A stretch of 64,000 bases of DNA from Tretioscincus oriximinensis (GCA_022410635.1 JAJVDF010000254.1:700060-764059); one strand, 5' to 3'. Positions 31,700-42,770 are shown, numbered from the stretch's first letter. Numbers and translations are program-made. Notes: a model not told the origin generated them from the letters alone.

Positions 31700-32450
31700 G
31701 CTACAGGTAAGACAGAAAGGCTAAAAGTACTTGGAATCATGGCTTCTTTTAACTTTTCCAATGCCTTGGCTACAAATCCTTGCAGTAATACACTAATTGA
31801 AGTATATAAAATAAAGTATGGCATGGATAAGATGAATACAGAAAAAGTATTTTCTCTATCACACCACAAAACACTAAGACCAGAGATAGGCTGACCAGAT
31901 GACCCTTTTTTCGGGGGGTTGAAAACCGATTTTTGGGGTGCCTCCCATTTTTTTCTGAGGAAAAAAAATGAAAAAAACCCTCTTTTTTTAAAAAAAATAT
32001 TCCTCAGAAAAAACTGGGAGTTACCGACAAAAAGGGTTTTCAAACCCCCCAAAAAGGGGTCATTTGGTCAGCCTGCCAGAGAGCACCCCTTGGAGGTGAT
32101 GTGCAGAAGAGTGAGGACAGACAAGGGAAAGTAATTATTTTCCACCAAAAGATTCATTGGTCTATGGAATTCACTTCCAGAAGAGATGGTGATAGGTAGC
32201 AGCCTGGACAGCTTCAGGATAGGAGTAGATAAATTTATGGAAGCCAAGGGTCCTGATAGCTATTAGGATAGAAAAACAGGCAGTATTTCCTGAATTAAAA
32301 TTTGCAAAGAGTCAAGAAAAAATGTGGGGGGTTGCCTTTCTCTGCGTGGGACTGCCCAGGTGCAATTGGTGGGCCTCTGTGTGAGACAGAATGGTGGACT
32401 AGATAGGCTCTGGCCCCATTCAGCAGGGCTCCTCTAGGGTTCTTCTCTAA
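31700..32450 (+). pseudogene. CR1-like LINE ORF2 C-terminus and 3' UTR, split by a foldback element
   Basis: Reads IEVYKIKYGMDK before the break at 31887 and RRVRTDKGK, WNSLPEEM..., DKFMEAKG after 32075, then a 3' UTR with GTGTGAGACAGAATGGTGG. The insertion interrupts the coding frame, with CCAGAGA on each side. Confidence 0.8.
31887..32074. mobile_element. hAT-like foldback element (TAGGCTGACC family)
   Basis: TAGGCTGACCAGATGACCC at the left, GGGGTCATTTGGTCAGCCT at the right, flanked by ACCAGAGA and GCCAGAGA (7/8 match). The host LINE frame shows the insertion site directly. Confidence 0.8.
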
Positions 32451-32464
32451 CCCTTGAATTGAAC

Positions 32465-32520
32465 TGAATCCTGCATTGAGCAGGGGGTTGGACCAAGGAT
32501 CCTGCAGGACAGATAGTGCT
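32465..32520 (+). mobile_element. CR1 LINE 3' tail
   Basis: ATCCTGCATTGAGCAGGGGG followed by TTGGACCAAGGATCC. Confidence 0.65.
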
Positions 32521-32529
32521 TTAAGAGAG

Positions 32530-32920
32530 GAGCGGACAAATTCTTGGAAGCCAAGTGTGACAGTAGCTACCAGGATCGATACCTTGATATGCCTCCCAGG
32601 ACAGAGCAACAGACAGGATTCCTAAAATGGGAATTTGAGAACAAATACAGGGAGTTGAGAACAAGTGAAGGTTGTGCAGAAGGCTGGACTAGATGGGTTG
32701 TGGTCCTGTTCAGCAGAGATCTTGTGGGGTCTCGCTTACTCTTCCTCCCCCCCCCCTTTATGTTCCTTCCTTCTTCCTCTTCCTCTTCCTCTCTTCCTTC
32801 CCTCCTTCCCTCTTCCTCTATTGTTCCTTTCCTGTTGCTGCTGCTCTGAGTTCCATGGCAACTGGCCCCGCCTTTACAATTTAATGACATCACTCCAGGC
32901 CCTGGGATGCATCTAAATAT
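32530..32920. mobile_element. LINE 3' UTR plus second Helitron-like subfamily fragment
   Basis: 32530-32700 is a CR1-like UTR. 32720-32920 (CTTACTCTTCCTCC, TTCCATGGCAACTGGCCC, GACATCACTCCAGGCCCTGG) matches 56390-56600, which ends in a CTAG-type terminus, so it is read as the same minus-strand element without its end. Confidence 0.45.
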
Positions 32921-33770
32921 TGTCCAATTACAAAATTTGCTGTCAACATTGGATCCTTTCACCTCTCGCTCCACCCTCTTGATGATTTTCAAGGGAACGT
33001 CAGTCATTCAAATGCTCAGATATCATTGACTAGGAGCAACGGATAACATACAATTTACATCTTGCAGTTGCTCTCCAACCCTATCCAGATATCATAGCCT
33101 TTCCACAATAACTTCATAATGTTCAGTGATTCAGCAGTTGTTTTTCCCATCAATAATCCACTAAATTGGTTCTAAAACTCCAAATCTGCTAGTTTGCATA
33201 AAAATCTACAAATTCACCTTGCAAACAGGTTATTCACCCTGTCTGGAAGCAACCTTTCCTCTCTCTCAATCTCTCTCTATCAGATCTACAGTGTATCTAT
33301 TGATACCTATGTATTTATCTATCTATCCATCCATCTGGTGCATACGAGTAAGAAATTGAACTTCAGCATGTCTGTAATATGCACCGTAATTCAAATAACA
33401 GAGTAGCAGGGAAGTTTTTTTTTCTTTCAAAAAGTCTTTTCTCTCTTTCTCTTATCATTCGCCAAGCAAACATGAGTCACATTGTAACGTTCTATAAAAA
33501 ATCATTACAAAACATTAGCAAAATTAGTCAAGCACAATTCAATTAAAAATACATACTGGTAACTTAAAATACGGACCTCCCACTCTAGCAAGACCACATT
33601 TGGAATGAGCTAAAAATATTAAGTGATTAAAAGCTCTTGCTGCCTTCGTTTTCAACACCTTTGCCATCTAGCACAGCCTTTGAAAGCTACCCTAAGGCAT
33701 TTCAATCAATTTCAGATTGCTTCTTGGACTTATTTGAAGTCTCCTCCACCCTGAGTGCATCTATTGGAAG
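32921..33770. other. Unassigned intergenic DNA
   Basis: AT-rich, mostly single-copy sequence with a short (TCTA)n run near 33310. 33430-33560 has packed AT motifs. No gene seen. Confidence 0.2.
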
Positions 33771-33771
33771 T

Positions 33772-34150
33772 AAGAAGAAGAAGAAGAAGGAGAAGAAGAA
33801 GGAGGAGGAGGAGGAGGTGGGTTCTTATACCCCGCTTTTCTCACCTTTCAAAGGGACTTTCAAAGCGGCTTACAAGGGTATTTTGCCCGAAGGCTGACAT
33901 TCTATCTTCCCACCAGGCTGTGGTGGTTCCCATGTATCCACTTGCAGTCAGTTGCAAGTCAGTTCCTGCTTTCAAATAGCTGGGTTGGCTAGAGATGCAG
34001 GCTTGCAGTCTCTTCACTTGCAGTCAGTTGCAATTTCTTGCAATTCATGCTTTCGAATAGCTGGGTTGGCTAGAGCTACAGGCTAGTGGAAGGTGCTCAC
34101 CCCTCCCCACGTCCCACACAGGGCATCCAAACCCCATCTCCCAGATGAGA
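33772..34150 (-). mobile_element. tRNA-derived SINE (family A, young subfamily) with internal duplication
   Basis: The segment from CACTTGCAGTCAGTTGCAA to CTGGGTTGGCTAGAG is present twice (about 33937-33993 and 34016-34075), and CTTTCAAAGGGACTTTCAAA is also repeated. Confidence 0.8.
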
Positions 34151-34154
34151 GATC

Positions 34155-34395
34155 ATAGCACCTTAGAGTCTAACAAGAAGAGATTACTGTAGCACCTGAA
34201 GAAGTAGATTTGTCTATGAAAGCTCATGCTGCCTACTTTTATGTTGTCAGTTTCTCTATCTGAGAAATAGACTTGTCTATAAAAGCTCATGCTGCCTCCC
34301 TTTTCTTGTTAATCTCTGAGCTGCTGTGAGATCCACCCCCTTGCTGGATTTTCTACACCTGGACTAAAACTGCTATTTCGCTGAACTCTTTGAAA
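34155..34395. mobile_element. Family C repeat, two partial units
   Basis: TAGCACCTTAGAGTCTAACA, then GTCTATGAAAGCTCATGCTG and GTCTATAAAAGCTCATGCTG as two successive arms. Confidence 0.55.
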
Positions 34396-35060
34396 TCAGG
34401 ATAAGTAGCCTGATGTCATGTAGTCTGATATACCACTTCTGTTCATCCTAAAAAAACCCATTAGCTGTCTAGCAGTTGTTAAAGCAGACCATACTAGCAC
34501 GTCTTCTTTGAAAATCTACTCCTATTGGCAAGAATCGGTTGCCCTTATCAAGCAAAGGGAGGCCTGATTGCTAGATTGGATTGTTGTACATTGTGTGGAT
34601 TGAGTATAATAATCTGTGGATTGAGTATAATAATCTATCAATATGTGTTTTTAAACTATCTTCGGTCCTGAAGTACTGGACTCAATGGGACAAAAACAAT
34701 CTTTCTGGTTTTCAATCCAGTTCTTCAGGACAGAAGATGGTTTAAAAGCCTGTGTGTGACCAGGCCCAATGAATAGTCATCTGGTGCAAAAAAGGGAAAC
34801 AAGGATGATCGGGGATGGAACAAAATACCATATCAAATCAGGCTGCAACATCTAGATCTATTTAGCCTTGAAAGACAAGATGATCTGATTGAAGGGTATA
34901 AAATCACACATGGGGTAGATAAGGTGAGTAAAGAAACAACACTAAGACCAGGGAGCATTTCTTGAAGTTGACGAATGGTAGGAAGAGTTAAGGCAGACAA
35001 GGAAAGGATTTTTTTTTACCCACAGAGTCATCAGTCTATGGAGACAGAATCTAGGCATCA
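34396..35060. other. Decayed LINE-like and unassigned DNA
   Basis: 34840-35040 has phrases such as GCCTTGAAAGACAAGATGAT and TTACCCACAGAGTCATCAG from an old CR1 ORF2 end. The rest is unassigned. Confidence 0.3.
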
Positions 35061-35069
35061 GTCTTAATA

Positions 35070-35250
35070 AGCTTTTCAGAGAAATATCCATGTTAGTCTT
35101 CGTTAAGAAATTCCAGCAAGGGCGGGTTGTACTACTTAGAGTAACAAGGGAAAGGAAGGGGCCATGAGCCTTCAGATGCTGAAGTAGTAGATATGTCTAC
35201 GAAAGCTCATGCCACCCACCTTTTACTTGTCTCTAAGTGCTATAACCCCC
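35070..35250 (+). mobile_element. Family C repeat
   Basis: CCATGTTAGTCTTCGTTAAG, TCAGATGCTGAAG and CTACGAAAGCTCATGCC. Confidence 0.5.
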
Positions 35251-35835
35251 CTTGGTTGTTCTCCATGACATAACTGGCCTCCATAAATGAATCCAATATT
35301 TTTTCTGTACTTTCTTCTGGTAAGAAATCCCATAGGTGGATGGCTTTCCACAGATGGTTCTCTACCTATCTTTTTCTCATTAAGGATGGTTTTATCTACT
35401 ACAGTCAAGTCCCCTCTTGGATGTCCTTCAGCAAAGTTCTCCTTCCTCTTGATCATTCAGCTGGATCAGGAAGTTGGACTATTTGGGCCACTAGTTTCAT
35501 CCAGTGGGGGGAACTTCGTATGCTCTTTCTCAGAGATTGTGAGACTTTCATGGTGTTGTAGGAATCTTGCTCTCAATAGCAAGAATGATAGAAATGGCAT
35601 TACAGTCTCTGTAGGACACATATAAACTATCCCCTTTGACATGAAGATCTCATTTGGGAATCAAATGCCTCTCCTTCTGAAGCCTGCCCTCTTCCTTTCA
35701 GAAAGGATTAGCCTTCTCCTAAGACCTTCAAATCCTTCCTCAAAGGGGGCACACCAGCAGCTTAATTCCCTGAAAGACTGTTGTGTAACAGTAGAACAAG
35801 TTTTGTCCCCTATTGTTGAGAGATTAGGATTTAGA
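35251..35835. other. Unassigned DNA with LINE-like phrases
   Basis: Several short frames on both strands, none recognised. No gene called. Confidence 0.2.
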
Positions 35836-35839
35836 CTGA

Positions 35840-35950
35840 GTGACATTTGATATTCAAGCAACGGGATCTTGTAGCACTTCAGAGGCTAACAGGAAATAGG
35901 TTGACCGTTCATAGACGAGTCTACTGTTTCAGATGCTGGGAAATAACTGC
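35840..35950 (+). mobile_element. Family C repeat
   Basis: TTGTAGCACTTCAGAGGCTA, CATAGACGAGTCTACTG and TTTCAGATGCTGGG. Confidence 0.55.
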
Positions 35951-35994
35951 CAGAAACAGACTATGTGTAGCAAACTGAATGCAGGAAAACGGGC

Positions 35995-36374
35995 ATGTGC
36001 ATGAAGCTGATGGGCAGAAGGGTTAGGAAAGGGAAGTTTTTTATTTTCCCCACTCAGAAAGTTGTTGGTCTTCGGAATTTACTTCCAGAAGAGGCGGTGG
36101 TAGCTATCAACCTGGATAACATTAAAGTAGGGTTAACAAATTGGTGAACGCCAAGTGTATCAATGGCTTCTAGGATGAATGTCTTGATCCTGCCCCTGGG
36201 ATAGAGCAACAGGCAGGATTCCTGAAATGTCATTTGCAGGGAGTGGAGAACAGGTAAAGGTTTTGCCTTCTTTTGCTTCAGATGCCCAGGAGCAATTGGT
36301 GGGCCACTAGGTAAGACTGAATGCTAGGCTAGATGGACTGAGGCCCTATCCAGCAATGCTCCTCTTATGTTCTT

Positions 36375-36375
<1 letters not shown>
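35995..36375 (+). pseudogene. CR1-like LINE ORF2 end and 3' UTR
   Basis: KLMGRRVRKG-type start, FTSRRGGGS-type decayed frame, then CTGCCCCTGGGATAGAGCAA, AGGCAGGATTCCTGAAATG and the tail CTCCTCTTATGTTCTTA. It runs straight into (ATC)n. Confidence 0.8.
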
Positions 36376-36422
<47 letters not shown>

Positions 36423-36665
36423 TTTTTATATCTCACAATTTCCATAAAAGCTTCCAAAGTTATTCTTCACCTGAAAACTTACATCTGTCTTCCCCATCAC
36501 GTTTTGGTGGTACCTATGAATCTATTTGCAAAGTGCTTTTGCAAAGTGCTTTCAAATAGTTGGGTTGGTTAAAATTGAGGCCAGTAGATGGCGCTCACCC
36601 CACTCCATAGCTAACACAGGGGTTTGAGAACGGGTCTCTCGACTGAAAGACCGTTTCTCACCTAT
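36376..36665 (-). mobile_element. tRNA-derived SINE (family A, older subfamily) with (ATC)n tail
   Basis: An ATC repeat tail (36376-36420) instead of GAA, then CTTACATCTGTCTTCCCCAT, GCTTTTGCAAAGTGCTTTTG as a small internal duplication, and a B-box complement. Confidence 0.75.
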
Positions 36666-36744
36666 AAGGTTCCATTGCAGAAGAGACCACATTTTGCTTT
36701 GCCCATTCCCCACAACGTAACATAATGCAATACAACATAACACA

Positions 36745-37388
36745 CAATACTAAACAAGCGAAAGAAAGGATTCAAAAAGATCTAGGCAAGTTGGAACATT
36801 AGGCTGAAACTATCAGGATGGAATTTTACAAGGAGAAATGCAAGATCCTACATCTGGGCAAGACAAATAAAAATAGCACTTATAGAATGGGAGGAATATG
36901 CCAGAGCATATGAAAGCGCATGTGAAAACAACAGAATCTCGATCTTGTGAAGTAATAATTCTTCCCTACAGTACTTTGGTCAGACCATCCTGTGTTCACT
37001 TCTGGGCACCCCAATTTAAAAAGGACATTGATTGAAGCAGGTTCAAAAGAGGGTTACCAGAACAGAGAGGTTGAAATCTTGTTCTATGAGGAACTGTTAA
37101 AGGATCCAGGGATGTTTAGTCTGCAAAAGAGAAGACTGAAAGGAGATCTGATAACTGGCTGCAATAGCTGAAGGGCTGCCACAAAGCAGAGGGAGCTTTA
37201 TTCACATTGGCACATGGAAGGACTAGAAACAATGGGAAGAAACTGCAAGGAAGTAGATTTAGATTAGATATCAGGAACAACTGACAGTAAGGCAGATAAA
37301 CCAGTGAAACGGTTTGCCACAAGAGGGGTGAGTTCTCCTTTGCTGGAAGTCCTCAAACAGAGGCTGGGCAGCCATCTGTCTGGGATGT
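36745..37388 (+). pseudogene. CR1 LINE ORF2 fragment
   Basis: ATTCAAAAAGATCTAGGCAAG, GAATCTCGATCTTGTGAAG (S-R-S-R-E-V-I region), CTGGGCACCCCAA, TGTTTAGTCTGCAAAAGAG (L-F-S-L region) and GAAGTCCTCAAACAGAGGC. Same lineage as 53940-54975. Many frameshifts. It is interrupted at 37389 by a SINE and resumes at 37928. Confidence 0.8.
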
Positions 37389-37928
37389 TTTAGAAGAAGA
37401 AGAAGAAGAAGAAGAAGAAGAAGAAGAAGAAGAAGAAGAAGAAGAAGAAGAAGAAGAAGAAGAAGAAGAAGAANNNNNNNNNNNNNNNNNNNNNNNNNNN
37501 NNNNNNNNNNNNNNNNNNNNNNNNNNNNNNNNNNNNNNNNNNNNNNNNNNNNNNNNNNNNNNNNNNNNNNNNNNNNNNNNNNNNNNNNNNNNNNNNNNNN
37601 NNNNNNNNNNNNNNNNNNNNNNNNNNNNNNNNNGCTGGGTTCTTATACCCCGCTTTTCTCACCTTTCAAAGGGACTCAAAGCGGCTTACAAGGGTCTTTT
37701 TGCCCGAAGGCTCACATTCTATCTTCCCCACCAGGCTCTGGTGGTTCCCATGTATCTACTTGCAGGCAGTTGCAATTTCTTGCAATTCATGCTTTCAAAT
37801 AGCTGGGTTGGCTAGAGCTACAGGCTAGTGGAAGGTGCTCAGCCCTCCCCACGTCCCACACAGGGCTTCGAAACCCCATCTCGCAGCTGAGAGGCGAATT
37901 CCTAAGCGACTGAGCTATCCGTTCCTGC
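37389..37928 (-). mobile_element. Young family A SINE inserted in a CR1, with assembly gap in its tail
   Basis: A (GAA)n tail of over 80 bp (37392-37473) runs into 160 N (37474-37633), then the SINE body CTTATACCCCGCTTTTCTC to CTGAGCTATCCGTTCCTGC. The CR1 sequence is continuous across it, GGATGTTTTAG and ATTTTACATCCTGC, so the insertion is younger than the CR1. Confidence 0.9.
37474..37633. other. Assembly gap (160 N)
   Basis: Run of N directly after (GAA)n; true length unknown. Confidence 1.
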
Positions 37929-38012
37929 ATTTTACATCCTGCATTGTGTAGGGGGTTGGACCCGATGACCCTGGAGGTCCCTTCCAAGTCATGATTCTAT
38001 GATTCTATAGCA
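37929..38012 (+). mobile_element. CR1 LINE 3' tail, continuation of 36745-37388
   Basis: GGGGGTTGGACCCGATGACC, CTGGAGGTCCCTTCC and ATTCTATGATTCTATAG, the 8-bp tail repeat of CR1. Confidence 0.9.
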
Positions 38013-38580
38013 TAACATAGCACAGCATAACAAACACCAAACCTGGATGCTATTTCCTTTTGATGCTATGTTTGCTTTTCAACTCTATTCCTCCCGTGTT
38101 TGGTTTCTAGCAACTAAAGATCATTTGCAATTACCTTGGAAGTAAATGGCAAGAAGATGGAAAAAATACCTAAAATTGTTCCTTCCTCTTCAATATCCTT
38201 TGGGATATTTTTTTTATTTTTTAAAAGGAAAACAAAGAAATAGAATCATGAGAGAAAAAATGTAGACTGTGTTTCCAAAAGTTATGCATCACACTCTTTC
38301 AAGTTAATAGTATTGTTCCCAGTAGGGCTTACTTTGAGTAGCCCTTACATTTTGGACTGCAATGCAAGATGCTTTAATCTTGCAACTAATATTAGCTCAG
38401 CACCAGGCAATGGCAGGAGAAGAAAGAAATGGTTTATTAGATTTGCACTGCAGGAGGGAAGAGTTAAGAGCAGAGAGGGGAAGGAGAAATGTGGGGACAT
38501 CTGTCTTGAGAAACAAAGTTGTTTTATAAAGCCAAATCATGATTCGATAAAGATGGGCTTGGATACAATTCAAGATCTAG
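38013..38580. other. Unassigned intergenic DNA
   Basis: Single-copy AT-rich DNA; a 117-codon frame (38313-38666) has no recognised feature and runs into repeats. Confidence 0.2.
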
Positions 38581-38584
38581 TCAG

Positions 38585-38650
38585 GCACTTATTTATTTAT
38601 TTGTATTTATATCCTGCCCTATACCCGAAGGTCTCAGGGCGGCCAACCAT
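38585..38650 (-). mobile_element. L2-type 3' end
   Basis: TATTTATTTATTTGTATTTA and CCCGAAGGTCTCAGGGCGG. Confidence 0.55.
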
Positions 38651-38845
38651 AGGGTGGCGCACATAGCTTTTGTTGCTTTCTCCACAACAGACATCCTGTG
38701 GAGTAGGTGGGGCTGAGAGAGTTCTAAAGAACTGTGACTGGCCCAAGGTCACCCAGATGGCTTTCATGGAGGAGAGGGGAATCGAACCGGGAGACTACCA
38801 GATAAGAGTCCCACATTCTAACCACTACACCAAACTGGCTCTGTT
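38650..38845 (-). mobile_element. tRNA-derived SINE (family B)
   Basis: CCACAACAGACATCCTGTGG, CCAAGGTCACCCAGATGGC, B-box complement GGGAATCGAACC and A-box complement TAACCACTACACCAAACTGG. The best preserved minus copy in the window. Confidence 0.85.
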
Positions 38846-38956
38846 TCTGGTGCTGCAGCCCATAACAAGAGGATTAATGAGTACTCAGGGGCACATACAG
38901 AGTGCAACGTCTTCTGAGCATTTTATAGAATTCTCGAGTTGCATGGGACCTGGTCA

Positions 38957-39300
38957 TAGAGTCAAAGAATCAAAGAGTTGGAAGGGACCTCCAGGGTCAT
39001 TGGCATTTGGAATTTACTTCCAGAAGAGGTGGTGGTAGCTAGTAACTTGGATTAGAGAGGGTTAGACAAGTTCATGGACATCAAGGGTATAAACAGTTCT
39101 AGGATGGATATCTTGATGCTGCCTCTGAGATGGAGCAACAGGCAGGATTCCAGAAATATCATTTGTAGGGCATCAAGAACAGATGAAGATTTTGCCTTCT
39201 TCTGTCCCAGATTGCCCAGGTGAAATTGGTGAGCCACTGTGTGAGAAAAAATGCTGGACGAGATAGGCTCTGGCCCAATTCAGCAAGACTCCTCATGTTC
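38957..39300. mobile_element. CR1 tail (minus) followed by CR1-like LINE 3' UTR (plus)
   Basis: 38957-39003 is AGAATCAAAGAGTTGGAAGG and CCTCCAGGGTCAT. 39004-39300 is TTCCAGAAGAGGTGGTGGTA to GACTCCTCATGTTCTTATA on the plus strand. Confidence 0.8.
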
Positions 39301-39302
39301 TT

Positions 39303-39640
39303 ATATCATAGAACCATAGAATCATAGAGTTGGAAGGGACCTCCAGGGCCACACAGTCCAGTCCCCTGCTCAATGCAGGAGTCACCAAACCATCCCAGAC
39401 AGAAGGCAGTCCAGCCTCTGTTTGAAAACTTCCAGCGAAGGAAAACTCACCACCTCCTATGACAATCTCTTCCTCTGGTTTCTCACCCTTACTGTCAGAA
39501 AGTTTTTTCCTGGTATCAAATCTAAATCTGGACATCTACGTGTCTAGGATAGTTTACTGCATCCTGCATTGAACATGGAGTGGGACCCCATGACCTTGGA
39601 CATCCCTTCCAACTCTATGATACTTTGAAATGAATAAATA
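39303..39640. mobile_element. CR1 LINE 3' ends in both orientations
   Basis: 39303-39545 is a minus-strand copy (ATCATAGAGTTGGAAGGGAC, then AGCCTCTGTTTGAAAACTTC). 39555-39635 is a plus tail (ATCCTGCATTGAACATGG, CCTTCCAACTCTATGATAC). Confidence 0.85.
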
Positions 39641-39739
39641 AATCTGTTACATGAAGTGTTGGAAACTCTGTAACTGCATCCTGATGGCAAGATACTGCTT
39701 TTAACAAAGCAGGAAACAATGCTGCAATTGTTTTATGCA

Positions 39740-40230
39740 CTGGTGTCTAGCAATGAGGTCTCCTCCTCTTCCATTGTCCTCCTCTTCCCTCTTTTTCCCC
39801 TCTCCTCCTTCTCTTCCTCCTTCGTCTTGGCCTTCTTCTACCTCTCAGCCCTACTAGCAGCACTCCTGTGGGCTCTGGGATTGGATGGATACTCTTCTGG
39901 CCAATCCCAGAGCTGTCAGGGACTATCGTGACAACACAAATTATTTATATACAAATATACAAGTATTAATGGAACTAAAAGTGGCATCTGAATGCAACAG
40001 ACGTAAGTACAAATAGGCATTTGATTCACTGTTAAACATGGTTGGCCAAAGTTGACCCCCAATATCTGTTCACCCTGACTATTAGCTAAGCGAACAGCAC
40101 AGGTACGGCCATTGACTTCTAATCAATCTAATTTAGTGGTATTTTAATTACTATTTTATTGTGACTCACCCTGATACCCGCCAACAATATGGCAAGTTGT
40201 AGAAAGTGAGTAAGTAAATAAATGCTGTTC
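39740..40230. other. Unassigned DNA with hairpin and L2-type tail
   Basis: A 13-bp stem hairpin (GCTCTGGGATTGG 39872-39884 with its complement 39901-39913). 40143-40225 looks like an L2-type tail (GTGACTCACCCTGATACCC then GTAAATAAATG). No gene seen. Confidence 0.35.
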
Positions 40231-40239
40231 TGTAACTCC

Positions 40240-40990
40240 TTTTCAAATTTCAGAAATCTACTCAAATGATCACAAATTCTATATTTTATGTGCCTGGACA
40301 CCCATATTTCTGTTAAGGGTAAGAGCTGATGGAAAATCTGAAAGAGGAAAGGCAGCACTTAACACACACACACATACCTACTGCCAAAACGAGGGCCATT
40401 GGATCAATTGGGAGGAAAATGTTGACATTGGCGGGTTGGATGGATGGACGGAGTCCAAGAAGGTTAGGTTTCTCACAGTGCTGCATATTCCTCTTAGATT
40501 TCTTCCTTTGTCCATTCAACAATTACCCTGTGCTTCTCCACTTGCTTTTTCAATCCATTTTTAATAGCACAGAAAAGGAATAAATATTACAGATATGGTT
40601 AAACTTTGAAAGTCTGTGCTGTAATGCAAAATGTGCAACAATATTCCATAACTGGGGAAAGAGCGCCATCTCTCTGTTGCTCGGAGATATCCAAATATGG
40701 ACTTTACGCGAGCTGGCCAATAATTTCCACCAGTCATCAAACCTCTCTCTGTCTTTGCCTCCTTCTCTCTTTCTCTTTCTCTCTCTCACACAGACACACA
40801 CACACACACACACACACACTACAGCTGGTTTCCAAGGCTTTCAAAAGAAATGCATTTCCCCTGCAGTACCTTTCATCAGGCACTACAAAAAGGCTCTTTG
40901 AAAATCCTGCTTTTATTTTTAATTTCTCCATGATCAGACAAACATACACTTAAGTCAAGACCTTGCAATGTAAAAGTTTGGAGCAAAAAT
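40240..40990. promoter_or_regulatory. Unique AT-rich blocks around a (CA)n tract, candidate conserved DNA
   Basis: 40240-40330, 40545-40745 and 40830-40990 are single-copy with motifs such as GGAATAAATATTACAG, GCAAAATGTGCAAC and CCTTTTATTTTTAATTTC-like stretches. (CA)n lies at 40786-40819. Competing frames on both strands share no recognised protein. Confidence 0.3.
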
Positions 40991-41149
40991 ATACAGTTAT
41001 ATCCAAAGGGGTGAGGACAGACAAAGCCCTCTATGCTTCGCAAATGGATAGATAGATGTGTCTGCAACACGAAGGAGAGACAGCGAAGAAAATAACTTAG
41101 CATTAACCTGCATCGAGTCACTCTAGACACACTAGTGCACAGAGGCAGC

Positions 41150-41700
41150 CCTCCAGATGTTCCTGAACTACAACACCCAGAATTCTAGGCAGTAGGACAG
41201 ATGTTAAAGGAGATGGCCTCATAGACCAACCGATCACTTTTTCTCTTCCTCCCCATTCATAAATGCTATGATGGAAATTTTGAAAACAGTGTAGAACTTG
41301 GCTATTTGTATTTCACAGAGAAAGAGCAAGAGAGCTATTTTAAATAAATTAATTAAAAACAAGCGCTTAATTTTATCACATCTCTTCCAGCCTCCACTAC
41401 CCGGGGTTTCATATTATTGGCTGGAAAGAGGATGCTATATCTGAACTCTTCCCAGTGTAGCCTCTTATATTTGAAAGGAAATTGGAGGATTCTCTTGCTT
41501 GGATCCAGATTCCATTACAATACAAATTATGCATTTCAAATTAGATGCACAGAAGGGGAGAGGGACTTTTTGACATTAAACCCACCTACCCACCGCACAA
41601 AAATATATTTATATTTGCTATTGATCCATTGGAGCAGAAGTCACCCACCCCATACCAGAAAATATCCTTATTTTAAGCCTTGGCCTCATACACACGTTCC
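41150..41700. other. Unique AT-rich DNA
   Basis: Starts with AACTACAACACCCAGAATTC, a fragment of a common reptile repeat. 41330-41420 contains TAAATTAATTAAAAACAAGC, a homeodomain-rich motif cluster. No gene seen. Confidence 0.25.
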
Positions 41701-41829
41701 ATAAATAACGCAAAAAGCACCTCTTTGGCTCTGGTCCTACCTAATATTTAATCCAGCTTCAGTCCACTTTCAAAATTGAAGAACACATAATCAGAGTGGC
41801 TTACAGTTTTCTTTCCACATTATCTAAAC

Positions 41830-42065
41830 CATAGGTGGGCTCCAGTCCTTTCCCCCCTTGCTCCCATCCATGCCTCCATCTTTCTTTCTGCCTTCTGTTT
41901 TTACTCTTTCATTTCTTTCCTCCATTCTTTACTTCTTTCCAAATGACAGGCTGTCATTGGTCATTTCATCTTTAAATGCTTTTTCAGTTTCATCTTCCCT
42001 TCTCCCTTTTCTCACTTTCAACAGTTTCACAGGAATCTTTCAACTCCTCAGCCAGTGTCCACACC
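41830..42065 (-). mobile_element. Helitron-like element fragment
   Basis: CTCCCATCCATGCCTCCATC followed by a TTCTTTC tract and CAGGCTGTCATTGGTCATTT, in the same order as in the complete copy at 24400. Termini are lost. Confidence 0.4.
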
Positions 42066-42067
42066 GA

Positions 42068-42180
42068 GCTTTAATCTGAGCCATATCTCAGGACAGAGTT
42101 TGGCCATCCACATACCAAGGTAGACTATGGCAGGCCCTGTTCTGAGCCCAGAATATGGCTCAGTGTGGACATGTTCACAA
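42068..42180. mobile_element. Foldback element (CTAGTGTAGACTATG family)
   Basis: CTGAGCCATATCTCAGGACA, CCATCCACATACCAAGG, TAGACTATGGCAGGCCC and TGAGCCCAGAATATGGCTCA. Confidence 0.55.
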
Positions 42181-42670
42181 AAGCACACCATGCACCAAAA
42201 CCTCAAGCCAAATAGGCAAAACTTTACAACCCACGTGGTTATTCCATTGCATTAACAAGTAACATGAAGAAGCCTCAAATTTTGCCCAGTGTAGAATAAA
42301 TGCAAGCAGTATGTTCTGCAAAACCTTGAACCCAAGTCCTACAAATCATTGCAATTTGGACCGTTCTGCCCTGGTTGGCCTACCAGACCAGCATGTGTAC
42401 GGGGCGCTTTGCTTCACCATTTCAACATCTTTCACCATATGGACCATTCCTAAGGTTGCAACTACAGAATAACCATTAGCATTTTAATGAGGGGAGATAC
42501 ATACAACTCCTCTCGAAACACCAAACACAGAACTTTGCAGGCAAAAATTATACCATACCGGCCTGTTGTACGGCTGCATTTAGTTTCTTTGCATTCTCTC
42601 CACTCCCCCACCCCAACCTTGAGTTCCCCATTTGGGTTGGGAAAATATTGCTGGGACAAAATTATTTGCA
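42181..42670. other. Unassigned intergenic DNA
   Basis: No gene or repeat recognised. Confidence 0.2.
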
Positions 42671-42675
42671 TTATT

Positions 42676-42770
42676 TTTAACTGGGTTTTTTAATGGTTTT
42701 TCTACTGCGGTCCACCTTGAGATTTTGGATGTAAAGAGGAATATAAATGTAAATGAATAAATAAATCACA
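42676..42770 (+). mobile_element. L2-type 3' end
   Basis: GTCCACCTTGAGATTTTGG, then AATATAAATG and AATAAATAAATC. Confidence 0.5.
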
